Below are positions 1 through 12,608 of a DNA stretch of 64,000 bases, piece by piece. Made by a program: the position numbers and the translations under genes. This DNA is from Metaphire vulgaris (lineage: Eukaryota; Annelida; Clitellata; Crassiclitellata; Megascolecidae). The stretch spans positions 11,387,328 through 11,451,327 of the forward strand of contig CM030851.1 of assembly GCA_018105865.1 (NCBI GenBank), read 5' to 3'. The number at the start of each line of letters is the position of its first letter. Position 1 is the stretch's first letter. The notes beneath the pieces were generated by a model. That model made no database searches. It was not told where the DNA came from and worked only from the letters and a program-made list of their open reading frames with translations.

Positions 1-494
1 AGACTTTGTGGTGGAAGAATACATCTCTCTTGAAGGAAACACCACAAGACGACGCATGGCAGTCATGGTTATTTCTAGGATTATCAATTGGGGGGGGGGG
101 TTGTCCGTAATTCTGGGGGTCCCCTGCTAAAAGAAGTCTGGCAAGCAAAAAAGGTCATCCCGTAGCTGAGATTGGGGGGAGGGTGTCGGTCTCAAATTGT
201 TAGTCGGATAACATGTAAGAAAATATATAGGAATATCTCAGCAGTGGCAGCAGCAGCATAAAAATCTGCCCTCTGTCTATGAAATCAAGTGGCAGCAGCA
301 CGTATTCTCTTCGATATGATGCTACCTACTCCCCTCCCCGCCCCAAAAAAAAAAAAATCTCATCAACGGTTTGGTGCAAATCCCACGACCGGTCCTAGCC
401 AGAATAGGGGGCCTGCCAGTCCTCCGCCCCTGGCCCCCGCGCCGATAAATATAAATGTCGACGCTTGAATTTTCTCCTAGTTTGGACCGACTGC

Positions 495-653
495 CAGGGG
501 CGAAGCCAGGAATTTTATTGTGGATTATAATGTGACTGGGGTTATAAATCTTTAAAAACTTTAAAAATCTTAAAAACACATTAAAAACTTTAAGGTAGAC
601 TGATTTGGAGGGTATATATATATACCAATATACTCCCCGTTGCTACGCCCCTG
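495..653. mobile_element. hAT-type MITE, CAGGGGCG ends
   Basis: Inverted ends CAGGGGCGAAGCC and GCTACGCCCCTG are flanked by 8-bp direct repeats CCGACTGC/CCGACTAC. Same family as 23188-23345. Confidence 0.8.
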
Positions 654-997
654 CCGACTACATATATGGTATTTCAAATAAGAATTAATTATCATTGATG
701 AGAATCAATTGAACCAATCCATAAGATTTTCTAAAAGCTAACCTGAAAGACAATAACTCCTCAGTCCGTTTGAAAGCTCTGAATTCTGCAGGTATGGTGG
801 CCTACCTGGCCCTTCCCACGTTGCCGATAGCCTATGGTTAGAACACAGCACCGATTGAATTCATTTATTTGCGCTATCAGTAGGTCTGCTGGACGCTGTC
901 AAGATGGAACGCTTATAAATATATTTAGCAGCAGTATGATAAGTCAGCGTGAATTCGGTATACGCATTTATCTCATCAATATTATAATTAACCATTA

Positions 998-1349
998 TTA
1001 TCAGCAAGAGATACCCGGCCTACTTGGCGCTGTGCGATCGGTTCCCGTCAGAACACCGAAGTTAAGCAACGTCGAGCGCGGTTAGTACTTGGATGGGTGA
1101 CCATCCCGGATTCTAGCCGTGGTGCCGGCGGCCAACCAAGCCGTTCATCGCTTAGGCGTCGATAAATTCGTAGCAGCGTTAAGCTGCGAAGGGTAAAACG
1201 TGGGTCTAGAGAAAGTAATGGCAACCTACTCTAGATTAATGGCGCAAGCCACCTGCGTTGCTGCTTGCCTAGTAACCGGAGTTCAGCACTGGCCCCAATG
1301 CTCGAAAATCGAGTATGGGACTACCTTTACCTTTTATCAGCAAGAGATA
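998..1349 (+). mobile_element. 5S rRNA-headed SINE (SINE3-like) with 16-bp TSD
   Basis: The element 1014-1333 is flanked by perfect direct repeats TTATCAGCAAGAGATA (998-1013 and 1334-1349). Its first 120 bp (about 1016-1133) are 5S rRNA-like. They include the internal promoter region GAAGTTAAGCAACGTCGAGC and GGTTAGTACTTGGATGGGTG. The remaining 200 bp are a non-5S body with a T-rich tail. 5S-derived SINEs move with a LINE partner and are transcribed by Pol III from a type-1 promoter. Confidence 0.85.
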
Positions 1350-1584
1350 AGAAATTCAATCCGAATTTTCGACGACGGCATATTCGCAGAGAAAAATCGA
1401 CAATCTGATAGGTCAGAGTTGTTTGGGAAGTTGGCGGGGTAGCCATGCCTAACTGGGTACCTATAGCTACGACCCAGCGCATATATGACAGACCGCCTTT
1501 AAGAGTCCGATACACTTTAAAATGCATTGGAAAATGAATCGAAGAAGAGTACCTAGGACCAGCAAGATCAATTGCTATGACAGG

Positions 1585-1788
1585 CAGTGGCGGCTCTAGG
1601 ATTTGTCAAGTGGGGGGGAGAACGTTGGGGTGGCAACTTCTAATCATGGGGCCAACCATTTGTTGTTTAATGTATGTAGCGTTAAGTATAGGTCCCAACT
1701 GGGGGACCACTGGGGGGCCAGGCACTCAATACGGGGGCACGGGCCTCCTCCCTGCCCCCGCCCCCCCCCCCCGGTGGAGCCGCCACTG
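1585..1788 (-). mobile_element. hAT-type MITE, family A (CAGTGGCGGCTCCA)
   Basis: Ends are CAGTGGCGGCTC and GAGCCGCCACTG. TSD is ATGACAGG/ATGACAAG. The body is shared with copies at 7490, 20509, 22717, 25979, 55685 and 60347. Confidence 0.85.
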
Positions 1789-1796
1789 ATGACAAG

Positions 1797-3232
1797 GACC
1801 TCAACGTCAGTGAAATATCTATCCACAGGAGGACAGAAGGAAGGACAGAGGGTGACTGATTGTTGAGGAAATAGCCAGAGACCGGAAAGAGTGGAGCGAG
1901 GAAAGGGCAAATAAGGTCTCGCCTATTAGATACTCGGACTTTAAGGTTACACACAAGTTATAAGTATTTAGTCTAAAGATTAGTATCAATGCTTATTATT
2001 ACTGCCGCGTAATAAGTTGATACTTACAGTATCTAAATACTCATACAGTAACTGGTGGTGCGTCATCTAAACGTCCGTTACCTAATCGGCGGGACTTAGT
2101 TTTGTTTTCAAGTAGGTCTACTTCAATGTCGTATAATAGAGAAATCACTTCCAAACGGCGATAACGTACATGAGAAATCAAATCAAATTGATACAAGCAT
2201 CCAAAAATGATGATAACGTGACATGAACATCTAAAAAATTTTGAAATCAAATTGATACAAGTTGAAATCCTGAAGTGGTTAAATTAGATCCGATTTTTCT
2301 TTTAAATTTCAACTACTCACCGTGGTCTCGAATGGAGAGTGTCGTGACTAATGATTGGGTAGGACGCTGTTGCATAGTTTGGCGACCTAGAACATGGAAC
2401 GTGGACCGTGCGATGTCTGCCAGCAATCGATGCAGGCTTCAACGTCGAACCAAACAAGCAACTCTTCGGTATGAAACTTTTGGCCTCTGCAGAGAGCTGC
2501 TGGTCCTGAAAGAATTCAAAATACCGAACATACAGTATAGGCCCATAGCAATGTAATGATACGTAATATAAAAGGGATTAATATAGCACCTCTTTTATTT
2601 CTAGACAGATGTGCATGACCGAACGCATTTTCGCAATTACATCTGTATAATTGGAATAGATTTTAAAATGTGGTGGCCACCGATTTCTTAATTTCCAGCG
2701 CGTGTTTTGAGTGGTGCTTTTTTATGCATGAGACTAATAATAATCCTCTGTACTGCTGCTCATCATCAGTGGTGTAGCCAGGGTTCCGGACTTATATAGC
2801 GCCACTTGATAATGCATATCGAGTAAAACAAGACTACATAAGAACCAGGTCAAATCTAGCCGAATCAGGTCTATGGTGGATAAGCGATTCAAAACACATT
2901 TCATACCTAGAAAATGAAAAAGTTTTTCCTGTTTTCTTAAAACCCCTCGTCCAGAATAGGAGAACCGACATCCCTTAATTTGAGACCCCACACTCCAACA
3001 CCCTCCAATTTCAGCTATTGGTTTACTGATTCTTGTCAGAATTTTTACTATGGGACCCCGGAATTAACTGCACCCCCAAATTGATAATCCTGAAATTCAT
3101 AGACTTCCCCATTTTACAAATTTTTTAAACTGACTGATGTCTGTTCTCAAACATCTAAGATGTATTCCTTTCTTCTCAAAATCTGAAAATGCAATAACGT
3201 CTCACATTATATATAATTTATCTTATTAATCG

Positions 3233-3271
<39 letters not shown>

Positions 3272-3628
3272 AAAAGGTCATGAACCAGAATCACTGAATT
3301 TGTCTTTAAGTGTAGGCCTATAGAGTAGGCCTATAATTCGTGTGTCAACAAATCTGTTTGCAAACTTTTGTACGGATCATATGATTAAAGGTATATGAAA
3401 TATTTGGAAAGAAATAGCTAGCATCTCAAGAGCATCCATCGAATACATGTGAACAGCATTTGAACTGAATACCTTAGACAGCAGAAGAATTTCGTTTCTT
3501 CGTGGGTGTCCACAAAGTTACAGGTGAACCATAACCATAATTAACGCACAGGTACGGCGTTCCCGAACCTGTTTTTGTTGAGTAAAAAAGGATGAGTTCC
3601 CAAACCTTTTTCCTAGAAAAAAAGCCCT
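1797..3628. other. No gene recognised; old repeats and a (TA)n tract
   Basis: I see no exon with homology on either strand. A (TA)n tract lies at about 3232-3266. The 2775-3110 stretch has G/C-tract fragments typical of decayed MITEs. Confidence 0.4.
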
Positions 3629-3862
3629 GATTGTCCATGTGAACAATTATCCTATGAGCGATTGTCCATGTAAGCAATTCTCCTATGCAATTGTCCTATG
3701 AACGATTGTCCATGTAAGCAATTCTCCTATGAGCGATTGTCCATGTTAGCAATTGTCCTATGAGCGATTGTCCATGCGGGCAATTGTTCTATGAGCGATT
3801 GTCCATATGAGCAAAGTGCAGTGAGATCTTGTGAGCGATCGTCCTATAAGCAAAGGTCCAGC
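3629..3862. repeat. Minisatellite, unit about 31 bp
   Basis: Seven or so imperfect units of the type GAGCGATTGTCCATGTAAGC + AATTCTCCTAT. There are no spacers and no constant repeat/variable spacer structure. Confidence 0.75.
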
Positions 3863-4796
3863 TATAAAAATTCCTCTCTCAAAAGCCTTTACTACATCTC
3901 CTAAACGGCATATTTATGGTTTTATTATGCTGGAAGTGTGACGTCACGGTGGTCCTTACTCCTTACCCCCTCCCACAGTCACAAACTGTCACACATCCTT
4001 AGAGTCCATTCTTCTCCGTCCAGCGTGACTTACGTCATGGACAGTCCCGTACGAAAGTTTAGTTTATTTCTTCTTCGTCATATACATATTACATACAGTC
4101 ATTTCATAATACAGTAATTTCAAAGAAGTCAAATAAAAAATTTCAACAAATTAACACAGACAACTTTAATCTTAACTAGTAGAGACATCATGTTAATACA
4201 GTACTTGAAAGAAACGAGGAAATAAAGATACTAAAGGATCGGTAACCCCGTAAGGAAGTAACGAAAATTTATTATATGTGGTATATTAAATACTAGCAGA
4301 CACAAATAATGCATGATTATTAAAACAGTGGTGAATAATTCAAAACAGATTAACCAGTAATTTCATATTAGAATTTGGATCAATAATTTCAATAAAGAAC
4401 TAGTGATTTCGACGATAATACAGTAAAAGTTTAATATAATCGTATCGGTTATAATGACTCTGGTGCGTCATATGCCGTTCTCTGTAAAACAAATCACGTT
4501 TCAAGCAGCGTTTGAATTGGGTTTCTACGCTGTTAGCCTGCATGAGTGAAACGCAGGTCAATAATAATAACAATAACAATATATTTGCTGAGTAGCAGTT
4601 GAGACTAGAACGCATTCGTCGTTTGACTCTCCAAATTATTCGAGTCCTGCGTAGCGAACGACTTCTGTTTATTATTCGCAATAATCTTTTATTGCTTGAC
4701 GACCGAGAAAAACGAAGCAGATCGGAGGGAAAATTAGCTTTGAAAATTAGCTCCAACTGGATAGCACACAGTGTGTGAGAAACTAACAGATTATAT
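3863..4796. other. Unassigned interval; repeat fragment plus unexplained ORF-bearing stretch
   Basis: 3930-4045 matches the GTCCATAAA-TACGTCAC repeat family seen at 36138-36763. 4060-4790 is non-repetitive AT-rich DNA with overlapping open frames on both strands but no recognisable protein. Confidence 0.35.
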
Positions 4797-5340
4797 CAGT
4801 GGTTCTCAACGTGGGGCGTACGCCCCACCGGGGGCGATTTCATTATTTAGAGGCAGGGTGCGATTTGTAACCTGGAGCAGTGCGGGGGATATGTCGAGTT
4901 TGGGGGGATGTAGTTGTTGGAAACTGTAGCAGTGGGGGGATGTAGTGGTGGGGGATGTAGCAGTAGGGGGATGCAGTTGGGCAGTGGGGGGAAGATTCCC
5001 CTCTTCCCCCGCAAATCGCGCCCTGTTTAGAAGGGAAATTGGGCAATTTCAATGTTTAAAATTTTTAGAACAGGGTAATTAAAATGACGATTGTTAAAGA
5101 ACTTATGGAATATAGATTCATAGAAGAAGCTTTTATTACTAAATGAGTAATGTATATCAATGCAATTCAGTTCTGTTTTGCATGTTTAGTATATGTCATT
5201 GCTGTTTTTCATATCATTTCATGTTATTCCGATAAAAAAATTTTCTGTGATTGTTTATGTGCGTGTATCGCGGGGGGGGGGCATAAGGATTTTAAAACGA
5301 CTTTGGTGGGGCGTGGCCTAAAAAAGGTTGAGAACCACTG
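4797..5340. mobile_element. hAT (Charlie-like ends) non-autonomous element with a nested insertion
   Basis: Ends are CAGTGGTTCTCAACGTGGGG and GGTTGAGAACCACTG. TSD is GATTATAT/TATTATAT. It contains the element 4854-5025. Confidence 0.85.
4854..5025. mobile_element. hAT-type MITE nested inside 4797-5340
   Basis: Ends are CAGGGTGCGATTTG and CAAATCGCGCCCTG. TSD is TTTAGAGG/TTTAGAAG. Same family as 31502-31647. Confidence 0.85.
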
Positions 5341-5678
5341 TATTATATCATAGCGTAATTTTATACTCAATTCTGGCCCGAGGTCAGCACCCGTTCGAGT
5401 ACGGGACTAACTTTGACTTACTTACTACTTACTAATCGGTCACTCAAGCGGATAGGAGGACCATAATTTATCAGGGTCAGTGGCGTAACCAGGGTTAACA
5501 ATAACAGCAGCAGCATCAATAACAACAACAACTATGATAATATACTGACTGCACTTCTATAGCACCAGTTCTAATACCCAAGGGATCGATGGTACTTCAA
5601 ATCCATCCGCAAAAGACCAGGTCATTCCAGAGATCAGTCAGAGGGAAACAGCAAGACAGACTATGGAGGAAATGCTAG

Positions 5679-6005
5679 TTGGAAGAGATGTGTTTTAAGC
5701 CTAGATCTGAAAATACTCAGTTTATTGAGTACCGCGCCCTAAACGACCCTCATTGCCCGACATATCTCTCCGAGCTGATCGTGAGAACTACAGCGATCGA
5801 ACGTCGTTCCATACTTCGATCCGGACACAAGGCTCAACTGGTTGTCCCTCCTCCTCTTCGGACAGCGGGTCTCGGAGACAGATCCTTCCGGCGTGGCAAC
5901 CCTGCTTCGTGGAACCTGCTCCCGAAGACAGTCACAACTGAGTCACTCCCTGAGCGGTTCCGGAAGCAGTTGAAGACGCACCTGTTTAACAGCTTGTTTT
6001 TGTAA
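5679..6005 (+). mobile_element. 3' fragment of a non-LTR retrotransposon ORF
   Basis: The 108-aa frame ends HLFNSLFL and includes YLSELIV, then SGHKAQLVVPPPLRTAGLGD, RSFRRGNPASWNLLP and ERFRKQLKTHLF. This is the typical C-terminal tail after the reverse transcriptase of CR1/L2-like LINEs. The 5' part is missing and a (TAA)n tail follows at 6062, so it is a truncated copy. Confidence 0.75.
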
Positions 6006-6101
6006 AGCGCTCTTGACTTTGCCTGATTGACATGTTTACTGCGCTTAAAAAAATTGTCTTGATAATAATAATAATAATAATAATATTGGAAGATCTGAGA
6101 T

Positions 6102-6102
<1 letters not shown>

Positions 6103-6181
<79 letters not shown>
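6103..6181. repeat. (AG)n microsatellite
   Basis: About 79 bp of pure GA dinucleotide. Confidence 0.97.
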
Positions 6182-6184
<3 letters not shown>

Positions 6185-6585
6185 GCAGATTTTTGACCCA
6201 GAAATAGAAAAAACCCTCTCTAACCAATTTCAATGTTGGTTCTAGGTACGGCCTACATTTAACAATGAATCGGCAAACATTGTTGAATGACAATAAATAT
6301 ACTCAAGTTGATTTAACATATAGTTTAAATATTGAGGTTGGCCAGACTGCAGTATTTTAAAAACCAGAAGACCAGTTGTGAATGTGGTTCTCTATTCTAC
6401 CGACAGCCAGTGTAACTTGTGAAGAACAGGTTAGATATGATCGTGCTTACGAGTTTTTGTAATGGCCCTAGGTTGCGGACAGACTAATTTTGATTAACTG
6501 AAATTTGTCAAATTTAAAGGAATGTATGTCTTCAAATTCCGAAATAGGGTGAAAACATCGGCGTTTTCAGTTGAAAAATGAAGAA

Positions 6586-6621
<36 letters not shown>

Positions 6622-6848
6622 GAAGAAGAGGAGGAGGAGGGAGGAGATCTATTTCTATGTGGACATGTTTTGGAAAATTCTTTGGATCTGCCTGACCATT
6701 TCTAACAAAGCAATTTTAGTCAACCCTTCGTGTACTGCACAAATCTAAAATTTCACAGATTGTTTAAAGTTTAAATCTGGAATATTTGCAAGTGGTAATT
6801 ATAGATTAATCGTTGGTGTAAGATCCAGTGAACATGATCGTCGGCTTC

Positions 6849-7139
6849 CAGGGAATATTTCATACCCCCCTACCAACCTCCAAACCCCCTCCCAATTTGA
6901 GGTCGACACCCCTCCCCCCAAATTTGGTAATGCGACAATGGAATGCATACAAAATGCATACTAATTAGCTCAGAACACTCCCCCCCAATGGAGAAGGACC
7001 CTCCCAACCTGTATTCTAGGATGACCTTTTTTGGCTTGTCAGCCTTTTTCGGGCAGAGACTTAAAAATCCCGACACCCCTCCCCAGATTTTCCCGACATA
7101 ACCCCCCCCCCCCAATTCAAAATCCTAGAAATAACACCG
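6849..7139. mobile_element. hAT-type MITE, CAGGGA-TATTT family
   Basis: Starts CAGGGAATATTTCATACCCC and ends CTAGAAATAACACCG. TSD is TCGGCTTC/TCGGCTAC. Same family as 18461, 28498 and 57941. Confidence 0.75.
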
Positions 7140-7489
7140 TCGGCTACTGTCAGGGCGATAGGGCCTAAACTGTCGTTGATGATCTTTTTTTCAATGTTCA
7201 GGGAAAATATCGCCATGCTGATTTAGCAGCAAATTAACATTAGGCCTACAATGATGTAGGCCTAAGTACATTTACTCAGGCAACGCAGGTCTGATTTTCG
7301 CAGTGCTGACCAGCAGTCATCTCTACTCTTTCTAACATCGCCGAAAAAATTATCGTGACTGTCACTGACAGGTACAGCAAGATCAGATAACCAACAGCTA
7401 TGCATAGTCCTGTTGGGATTCCACGCTCATTGGCTATCTCTTACGGCAAATTAATAGACTAAATATTGCTTTAAAATGATTAATGTAGG

Positions 7490-7640
7490 CAGTGGCGGCT
7501 CCACTATATATTGAGTGCCTGGCCCCCAGTGGCTCCCCAGTTGGGACCCTATACTTAATATATATTAAACAACAAATGGTTGACCCCCATTATTAAAAGT
7601 TGCCACCCCAACGGCCCCCCACTAAATAGAGTCGCCATAC
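7490..7640 (+). mobile_element. hAT-type MITE, family A (degraded right end)
   Basis: CAGTGGCGGCTCCACTATA with the family-A core (GTTGGGACCCTATACTTAAT). The right end is GAGTCGCCATAC. Confidence 0.7.
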
Positions 7641-8576
7641 TATATATGTTAACCTGTAGCAATATAGAGTAATTACGGGTTTATATAATATTTATTTTAT
7701 TTTATTTTTCTGCATGAGCACTGTTCTTGTGATTTATGTTGTTCTATGATGTTTTGAGTTGGAAATAAACTCGGAAATTAAAACTCCAACGCCTAGTTAT
7801 TCCCAGATCATCAAAATCATCATCTTTCCGCCCAAAGATTTAAACACACAACGCGTCCATAAAATGTGAACGTATTTGCAGTGGATTGCTTTTAAAACAA
7901 GAGCAAAAATACAAGACTTACCTTCAGCTGTGTCGTGCCTGTATTTATTTCCATACCTAATTGGATCCCTTGAACACAGAGAGGCCTAAGCTCTAGATAG
8001 GCCTAATCCCCGTTAAGCAACTGGCATAGTTTCCTTGCGACCCCAGAATGAAATCCGCAATCAAACCCAATAATCCGTGCATAGATTCTCCTAGTCTTCA
8101 CCTACATCTGAATTCGATATAATTAGACAACGTCGGTTTTGTACGTGTACGCGATCGAAACGATGCCATTATTGTTTTGTACGCGAAAAACAACAACGAC
8201 ACAGATCAAAAACGAAACCAAACGTTGCGTTGCGAACGAAAAATTTGTTTCGCTAGATTTTCCGCAAGCGTTCGACGCTGTTAACTAGCAACGATTTCCT
8301 ATTCCGCGACGAAGCGCAATTCGCCAGAACGGTCTCAAGGCTACTGCGAGAGACCGAACGAACTGACTGCGTTTGGCGGCTGCCCGGCTACCATAATTCT
8401 GTTGACGCCGTTGATATGGCAATGCGAACGAGGCGAACAAGGACACTGGACAAGACAAGAGGACGGCATCCGTCGTGCAACGACAGATCCAAGCAACCTG
8501 ACCATTAAGAGATCACGGTCGCTAATTGCCAGCAATCAACGTCATACATGTATATATACATATACATATATATATA

Positions 8577-8647
<71 letters not shown>

Positions 8648-9156
8648 CCAAGGTAGCTAAGGGTAAACCTATTGATTTCTTTAAGGACTATGGCTCGCCT
8701 ATTTCGTCGCTACATACACTGCGGCCGTGTGTTGCCAGCGAATAGTGTTTCAGGCTGTGCAGAGGCCTGACTACGGCCCATGCGCCTGTGCTATATAATG
8801 TATTCTCTAACAAAGAAGTCCTGCCCCATGTTGCCAGTTGCTTCGAAACCTTCCGTGCTCCGGGCGACGCTAACTAAATCTGATAGCGCGTACTTGACAA
8901 CTTACGCAATTGGTTGCGCCGTCCGTAACCTGGTGCTCGAAGGGTTTGAACAGGGCGCATTATTCTTAACACGTCTGTTTTTAATATAATATCATTATAA
9001 TGCGCCACCGTAGACGACTCTAAGCAGGCGATGACTTGAATAGGTCAGAGTTATTATTATACAAAGCGAACGAGCGAGCATAAGTCATTATTGAAGCGTA
9101 AGCCTAAGTAAACGCTATCTTGCGACTCACAACAGTAGCAATTTAATCAGCAGCCC
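7641..9156. other. No gene recognised; CpG-rich stretch and (TA)n
   Basis: 8140-8540 is comparatively CpG-rich, with short open frames on both strands and no recognisable domain. A (TA)n tract occupies about 8560-8645. Confidence 0.4.
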
Positions 9157-9236
9157 TTAACCCCTTAACCGTGTATTTAACTGTAACTCAATGTAAAATG
9201 GACGGATATATCCTGGATCTCCAGTTAAGGGGTTAA
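9157..9236. mobile_element. 80-bp TTAA-flanked mini-element
   Basis: TTAACCCCTTAACC ... GTTAAGGGGTTAA. Exactly 80 bp, like the copies at 14123-14202 and 62210-62289. TTAA ends suggest a piggyBac-type target. Confidence 0.7.
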
Positions 9237-9517
9237 TTTTACTTGGTCGCTTGATGATGCGCTGGTATCTAGGTTCTCACACAGGGCAGATCCTATTATG
9301 TAACTATGTAACTAATGCAACTTCAATCAAGACTGACTACATTATAAATGTCAATGAAACGATGCATGGGCAGGCGAAATAACAAGACAGATTATAGAAA
9401 AAACATCGGAGAGGGCAAAGAATGAGATTACACAGCAAGACCACAACGTGAATGAATGGATGGGTGAAACATAGTGGTTCTCACGCAGGGCAGATCCTAC
9501 TGAACCACTCTAAACCC

Positions 9518-9520
<3 letters not shown>

Positions 9521-9593
<73 letters not shown>
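9521..9593. repeat. (ATT)n microsatellite in a dispersed repeat
   Basis: 73 bp of ATT following GGTTCTCACGCAGGGCAGAT. The same leader plus (ATT)n recurs at 59576-59685, so the SSR is probably the tail of a dispersed element. Confidence 0.8.
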
Positions 9594-10024
9594 GTGTTTA
9601 GTAAGGCTGTGGTCTTTTCTCTCTTTATGGACGATCCTATCCGCCAGCAGTAAAGTTAAAACAATCGAAAGAGAAACTCTATAAACTACTTAGGATTTTC
9701 CAACAAACTAGAATTCTGGGTTTCGGTTTCGGTGTCCCAATGGAAGAGCAAATCAAGCGATAAGAGACGCAGCGCCTCTGATTTAGTAAATTATTTAATT
9801 AAATTATTTAATTAAACCGCTTCATGTCCTAAATAGCACGAATGTTCATCACCAGCCTTGACAATTAACTATACTGACCAATCTCATAAAGCAACCCCAA
9901 ACTTTAAACTTTAAAATAACGGACGAACAGCATCAACAGCCCCTGGAAATAATAAGTCCATAAAATGTGAGGCAAAACTTTCTAAAAAAAGGCTGGACAT
10001 ACACATAAAGCCTGGTTCATAAAG

Positions 10025-10025
<1 letters not shown>

Positions 10026-10079
<54 letters not shown>

Positions 10080-10100
10080 ATATATATATATATATATATT
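10026..10100. repeat. (CA)n then (TA)n microsatellite
   Basis: Compound dinucleotide tract. The preceding 70 bp (GCCTGGTTCATAAAGCCACA) also precede the (CA)n/(TA)n tract at 13350-13430. Confidence 0.9.
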
Positions 10101-10351
10101 TAAGAGGTTTATGATATATATATCCTCAAAATGTCGATGTGCCTCCTCCTTCCCCTATTTTGGAACCCTGACTACGCCACTGGTGAACGGATAAAACATG
10201 ATATTAAACTTATGCAAGCGTAACCCTCTGTCTCACATTGTTTGACACGAGATAAAATAATCTGGAATGACGTTTACTCTACTGTACATGTACATTTATT
10301 TCTAGGCTTGCATAGATTCGTTACATGTGCAGCTGTAAACGTAGACCAAGG

Positions 10352-10525
10352 CAGGGTTTAATCTAGGCCGTTTCCGGAGAGGAAACTTGCCCTTCCCCCC
10401 GGAAATTTCAAATTACCCCCGGAAATTTTGGCATACTACATCAACTAACAGCAGACCCCTAGCAGAATTCCCCCCGGCTTTGTCAGTTCCCCCCTCCGGA
10501 GTCCAGGAGTCTAGGTTAAACACTG
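10352..10525. mobile_element. hAT-type MITE, CAGTGTTTAATCTAG family
   Basis: CAGGGTTTAATCTAGGCCG to CTAGGTTAAACACTG with a perfect 8-bp TSD, GACCAAGG. Confidence 0.85.
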
Positions 10526-11109
10526 GACCAAGGTGAAAGGCCTATAGACCTAAGCCTATATAATCGTAAAACATTTATAAGTTATCAATATATAGGAATT
10601 CACTCCTTGACATTTCTTGACTGTTCTAAATGACATACGTAAGTGTATTTTGAAGATTATTTGATGAAACACGCACTTGATTACTTATCTATATCGACGC
10701 GTATAACATGTTTATAGGCCTATACACTGTTTTCGAAAAACAGAGAACCCTTTGATAATCACGAAAACCAATTTCAATTATTTATAAATTTTATTTATTC
10801 CATACCTTTCCTTTCTAATATGAGATTAAATTGAACATGATCTTCGTTTGACAGCATTTCGTTTGTCAGCGCATTCGGTAACGTAGAAAATGACGCCAAT
10901 CGATATAAATGAACGGAACACTGAAGTCTGTGACAGCCAATCGCAAAATTCGCAAGCTGCTCAAACAGAGTAAACGGATTCTAATGAGATATTGCGCAAA
11001 TGACACGGATAGATGTCTCTTTGTGTGCCTAAGATTTTGTCTAAATCGGTGCAGATTCGAGGTAGTTATTGTGACATGTTTTGGGGTCCCTTTTTCGGAC
11101 ACAGTGTAG

Positions 11110-11164
<55 letters not shown>

Positions 11165-11180
11165 GTGTTTGTGTGTGCGT
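11110..11180. repeat. (TA)n/(TG)n microsatellite
   Basis: Compound dinucleotide tract. Confidence 0.9.
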
Positions 11181-11502
11181 GCCTATATACTGTAATTCTC
11201 TTTGGTATCAGGTAGATTTGTGAATAAGGCGGCGTACTTATAAGAGCAGGTTATCGGCTGTCGCAATCTTCAGATTTTCATATCAAAGACTAAACAGACT
11301 GAACGTCGACATACTGTGGAGAGCTAGCTATAGTCATATTTTATCACCACTTGCTGTATATCTAGATATTTAGTACTTGACTGTTTTGGCACATCCAGAG
11401 CACTCCTGCGAACAATCAGTGAATCTGATCAGTATATACGCCCAATAGATGTACGTCATGGACTCCGATATATATACAAGAATCTGCTATGACGAATTCG
11501 TT

Positions 11503-11905
11503 AGGGGCTGTCCATTAATTACGTCAGCAAAATAGTGGAGGAGGGGACAGTTGTTGACAGGAGAGGAGGGGTCAAGAGAAATTGGCGTCAACAATTTCAC
11601 TTTTTACGAATAATCAAAAAAATGGAAAATTTCACGAAATACTCTTTATTACAACGATGAAAAGCATGACAAGCAGAAAAGTAATCATTTTGGCACTTGA
11701 GCAAAAAATGGGGGCAGGTCATCACCGCACAAAAAGTAATAACCTTCAAAACTGTTAAGGGGAACCAGTCACTGATCTTAGAGGGAGTGATGTAAAAAGT
11801 TTTTGAAATAATTATAGCGGGCTCATCGAAAGCTGACAGTTGTTGACAATGGTGAGGGGTCAAAAATGTCCCCAAAATTGCTGACATAATTAATAGACAG
11901 CCCCG
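11503..11905. mobile_element. MITE with GGGGCTGTCCAT ends
   Basis: Inverted ends GGGGCTGTCCATTAATTACG and the complement of ATTAATAGACAGCCCC. Related TIRs occur at 26406, 36138, 37900 and 43737. Confidence 0.65.
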
Positions 11906-12398
11906 TAGAGGAGGTTATCTAATCCAATAAATTTCAATCCAGTGACGAGCAACTAACAATTCAGTGTTGGAGTTGTGAAATTTGAGCTGGGGGGTTGAGG
12001 ACTGAAATTCAATGAATGCCAAAAACTGTATGTACCCGATATGCGATTTTTGGGAGGTTGCAAAGTTAGCTGGGGGTTCCACCTCACCCACCCACCCACC
12101 CCACCCACCCCCACCCTCCCGGCAACTTCAGCACTGTAACAAACCAGAGGCCTGCCTATGGTATTTGGCGCCCACGACAGGGGGTCAGAAAATTTCAAAA
12201 TCTAGCATAACGCTCACATTTTCGACCGCTATTTATTTCAGAGCGTTGCAGTCTATCTAATTTATTTATAGTCGGTATTATTATTATTGCGTTCAAAAGT
12301 AATGTTTTCTATTTTAGATTCATTGGATGCAGAATTTTTACTCGACGCGTTTAATAACCAAGCAACAATATATGACACGCAAAATTATTTCTTCTTGT

Positions 12399-12608
12399 CA
12401 GTGGCGTGGCCAGGATATCCGGAAGGAGGGGGATTTGGTTTTCGGTAACTTATGACCGCGACCAACTTTGGAAAAATCTTGACAAGCAAAAAAGTTTTGT
12501 TTTGACACCCCAAAATCGCGTCCCAAAATTAAATATGCATAGAAACTCATTACAAATATTTTGTTTTCGGCAGTCGAGGGGGTTTAACCCCCCCTTGCTA
12601 CGCCACTG
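12399..12608. mobile_element. hAT-type MITE, family B (CAGTGGCGTAGCC)
   Basis: CAGTGGCGTGGCCAGGAT ... TGCTACGCCACTG. TSD is CTTCTTGT/CTTCTTAT. Confidence 0.85.

Noticed and set aside
1016..1133. Functional 5S rRNA gene
   Set aside because: The 5S-like part is diverged, lacks a terminal T-run terminator at the right place, and is the head of a longer TSD-flanked element.
3629..3862. CRISPR-like repeat array
   Set aside because: Units are contiguous imperfect minisatellite copies without unique spacers, in a eukaryotic genome.
4400..4756. 118-aa minus-strand frame with a Leu-rich segment
   Set aside because: Overlapping frames are open on both strands, there is no homology or splice site, and the composition is AT-biased. 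Not supported as a gene.
8402..8745. Tyr/Ile-rich frames of 84 and 65 aa
   Set aside because: Translations of a (TA)n microsatellite.
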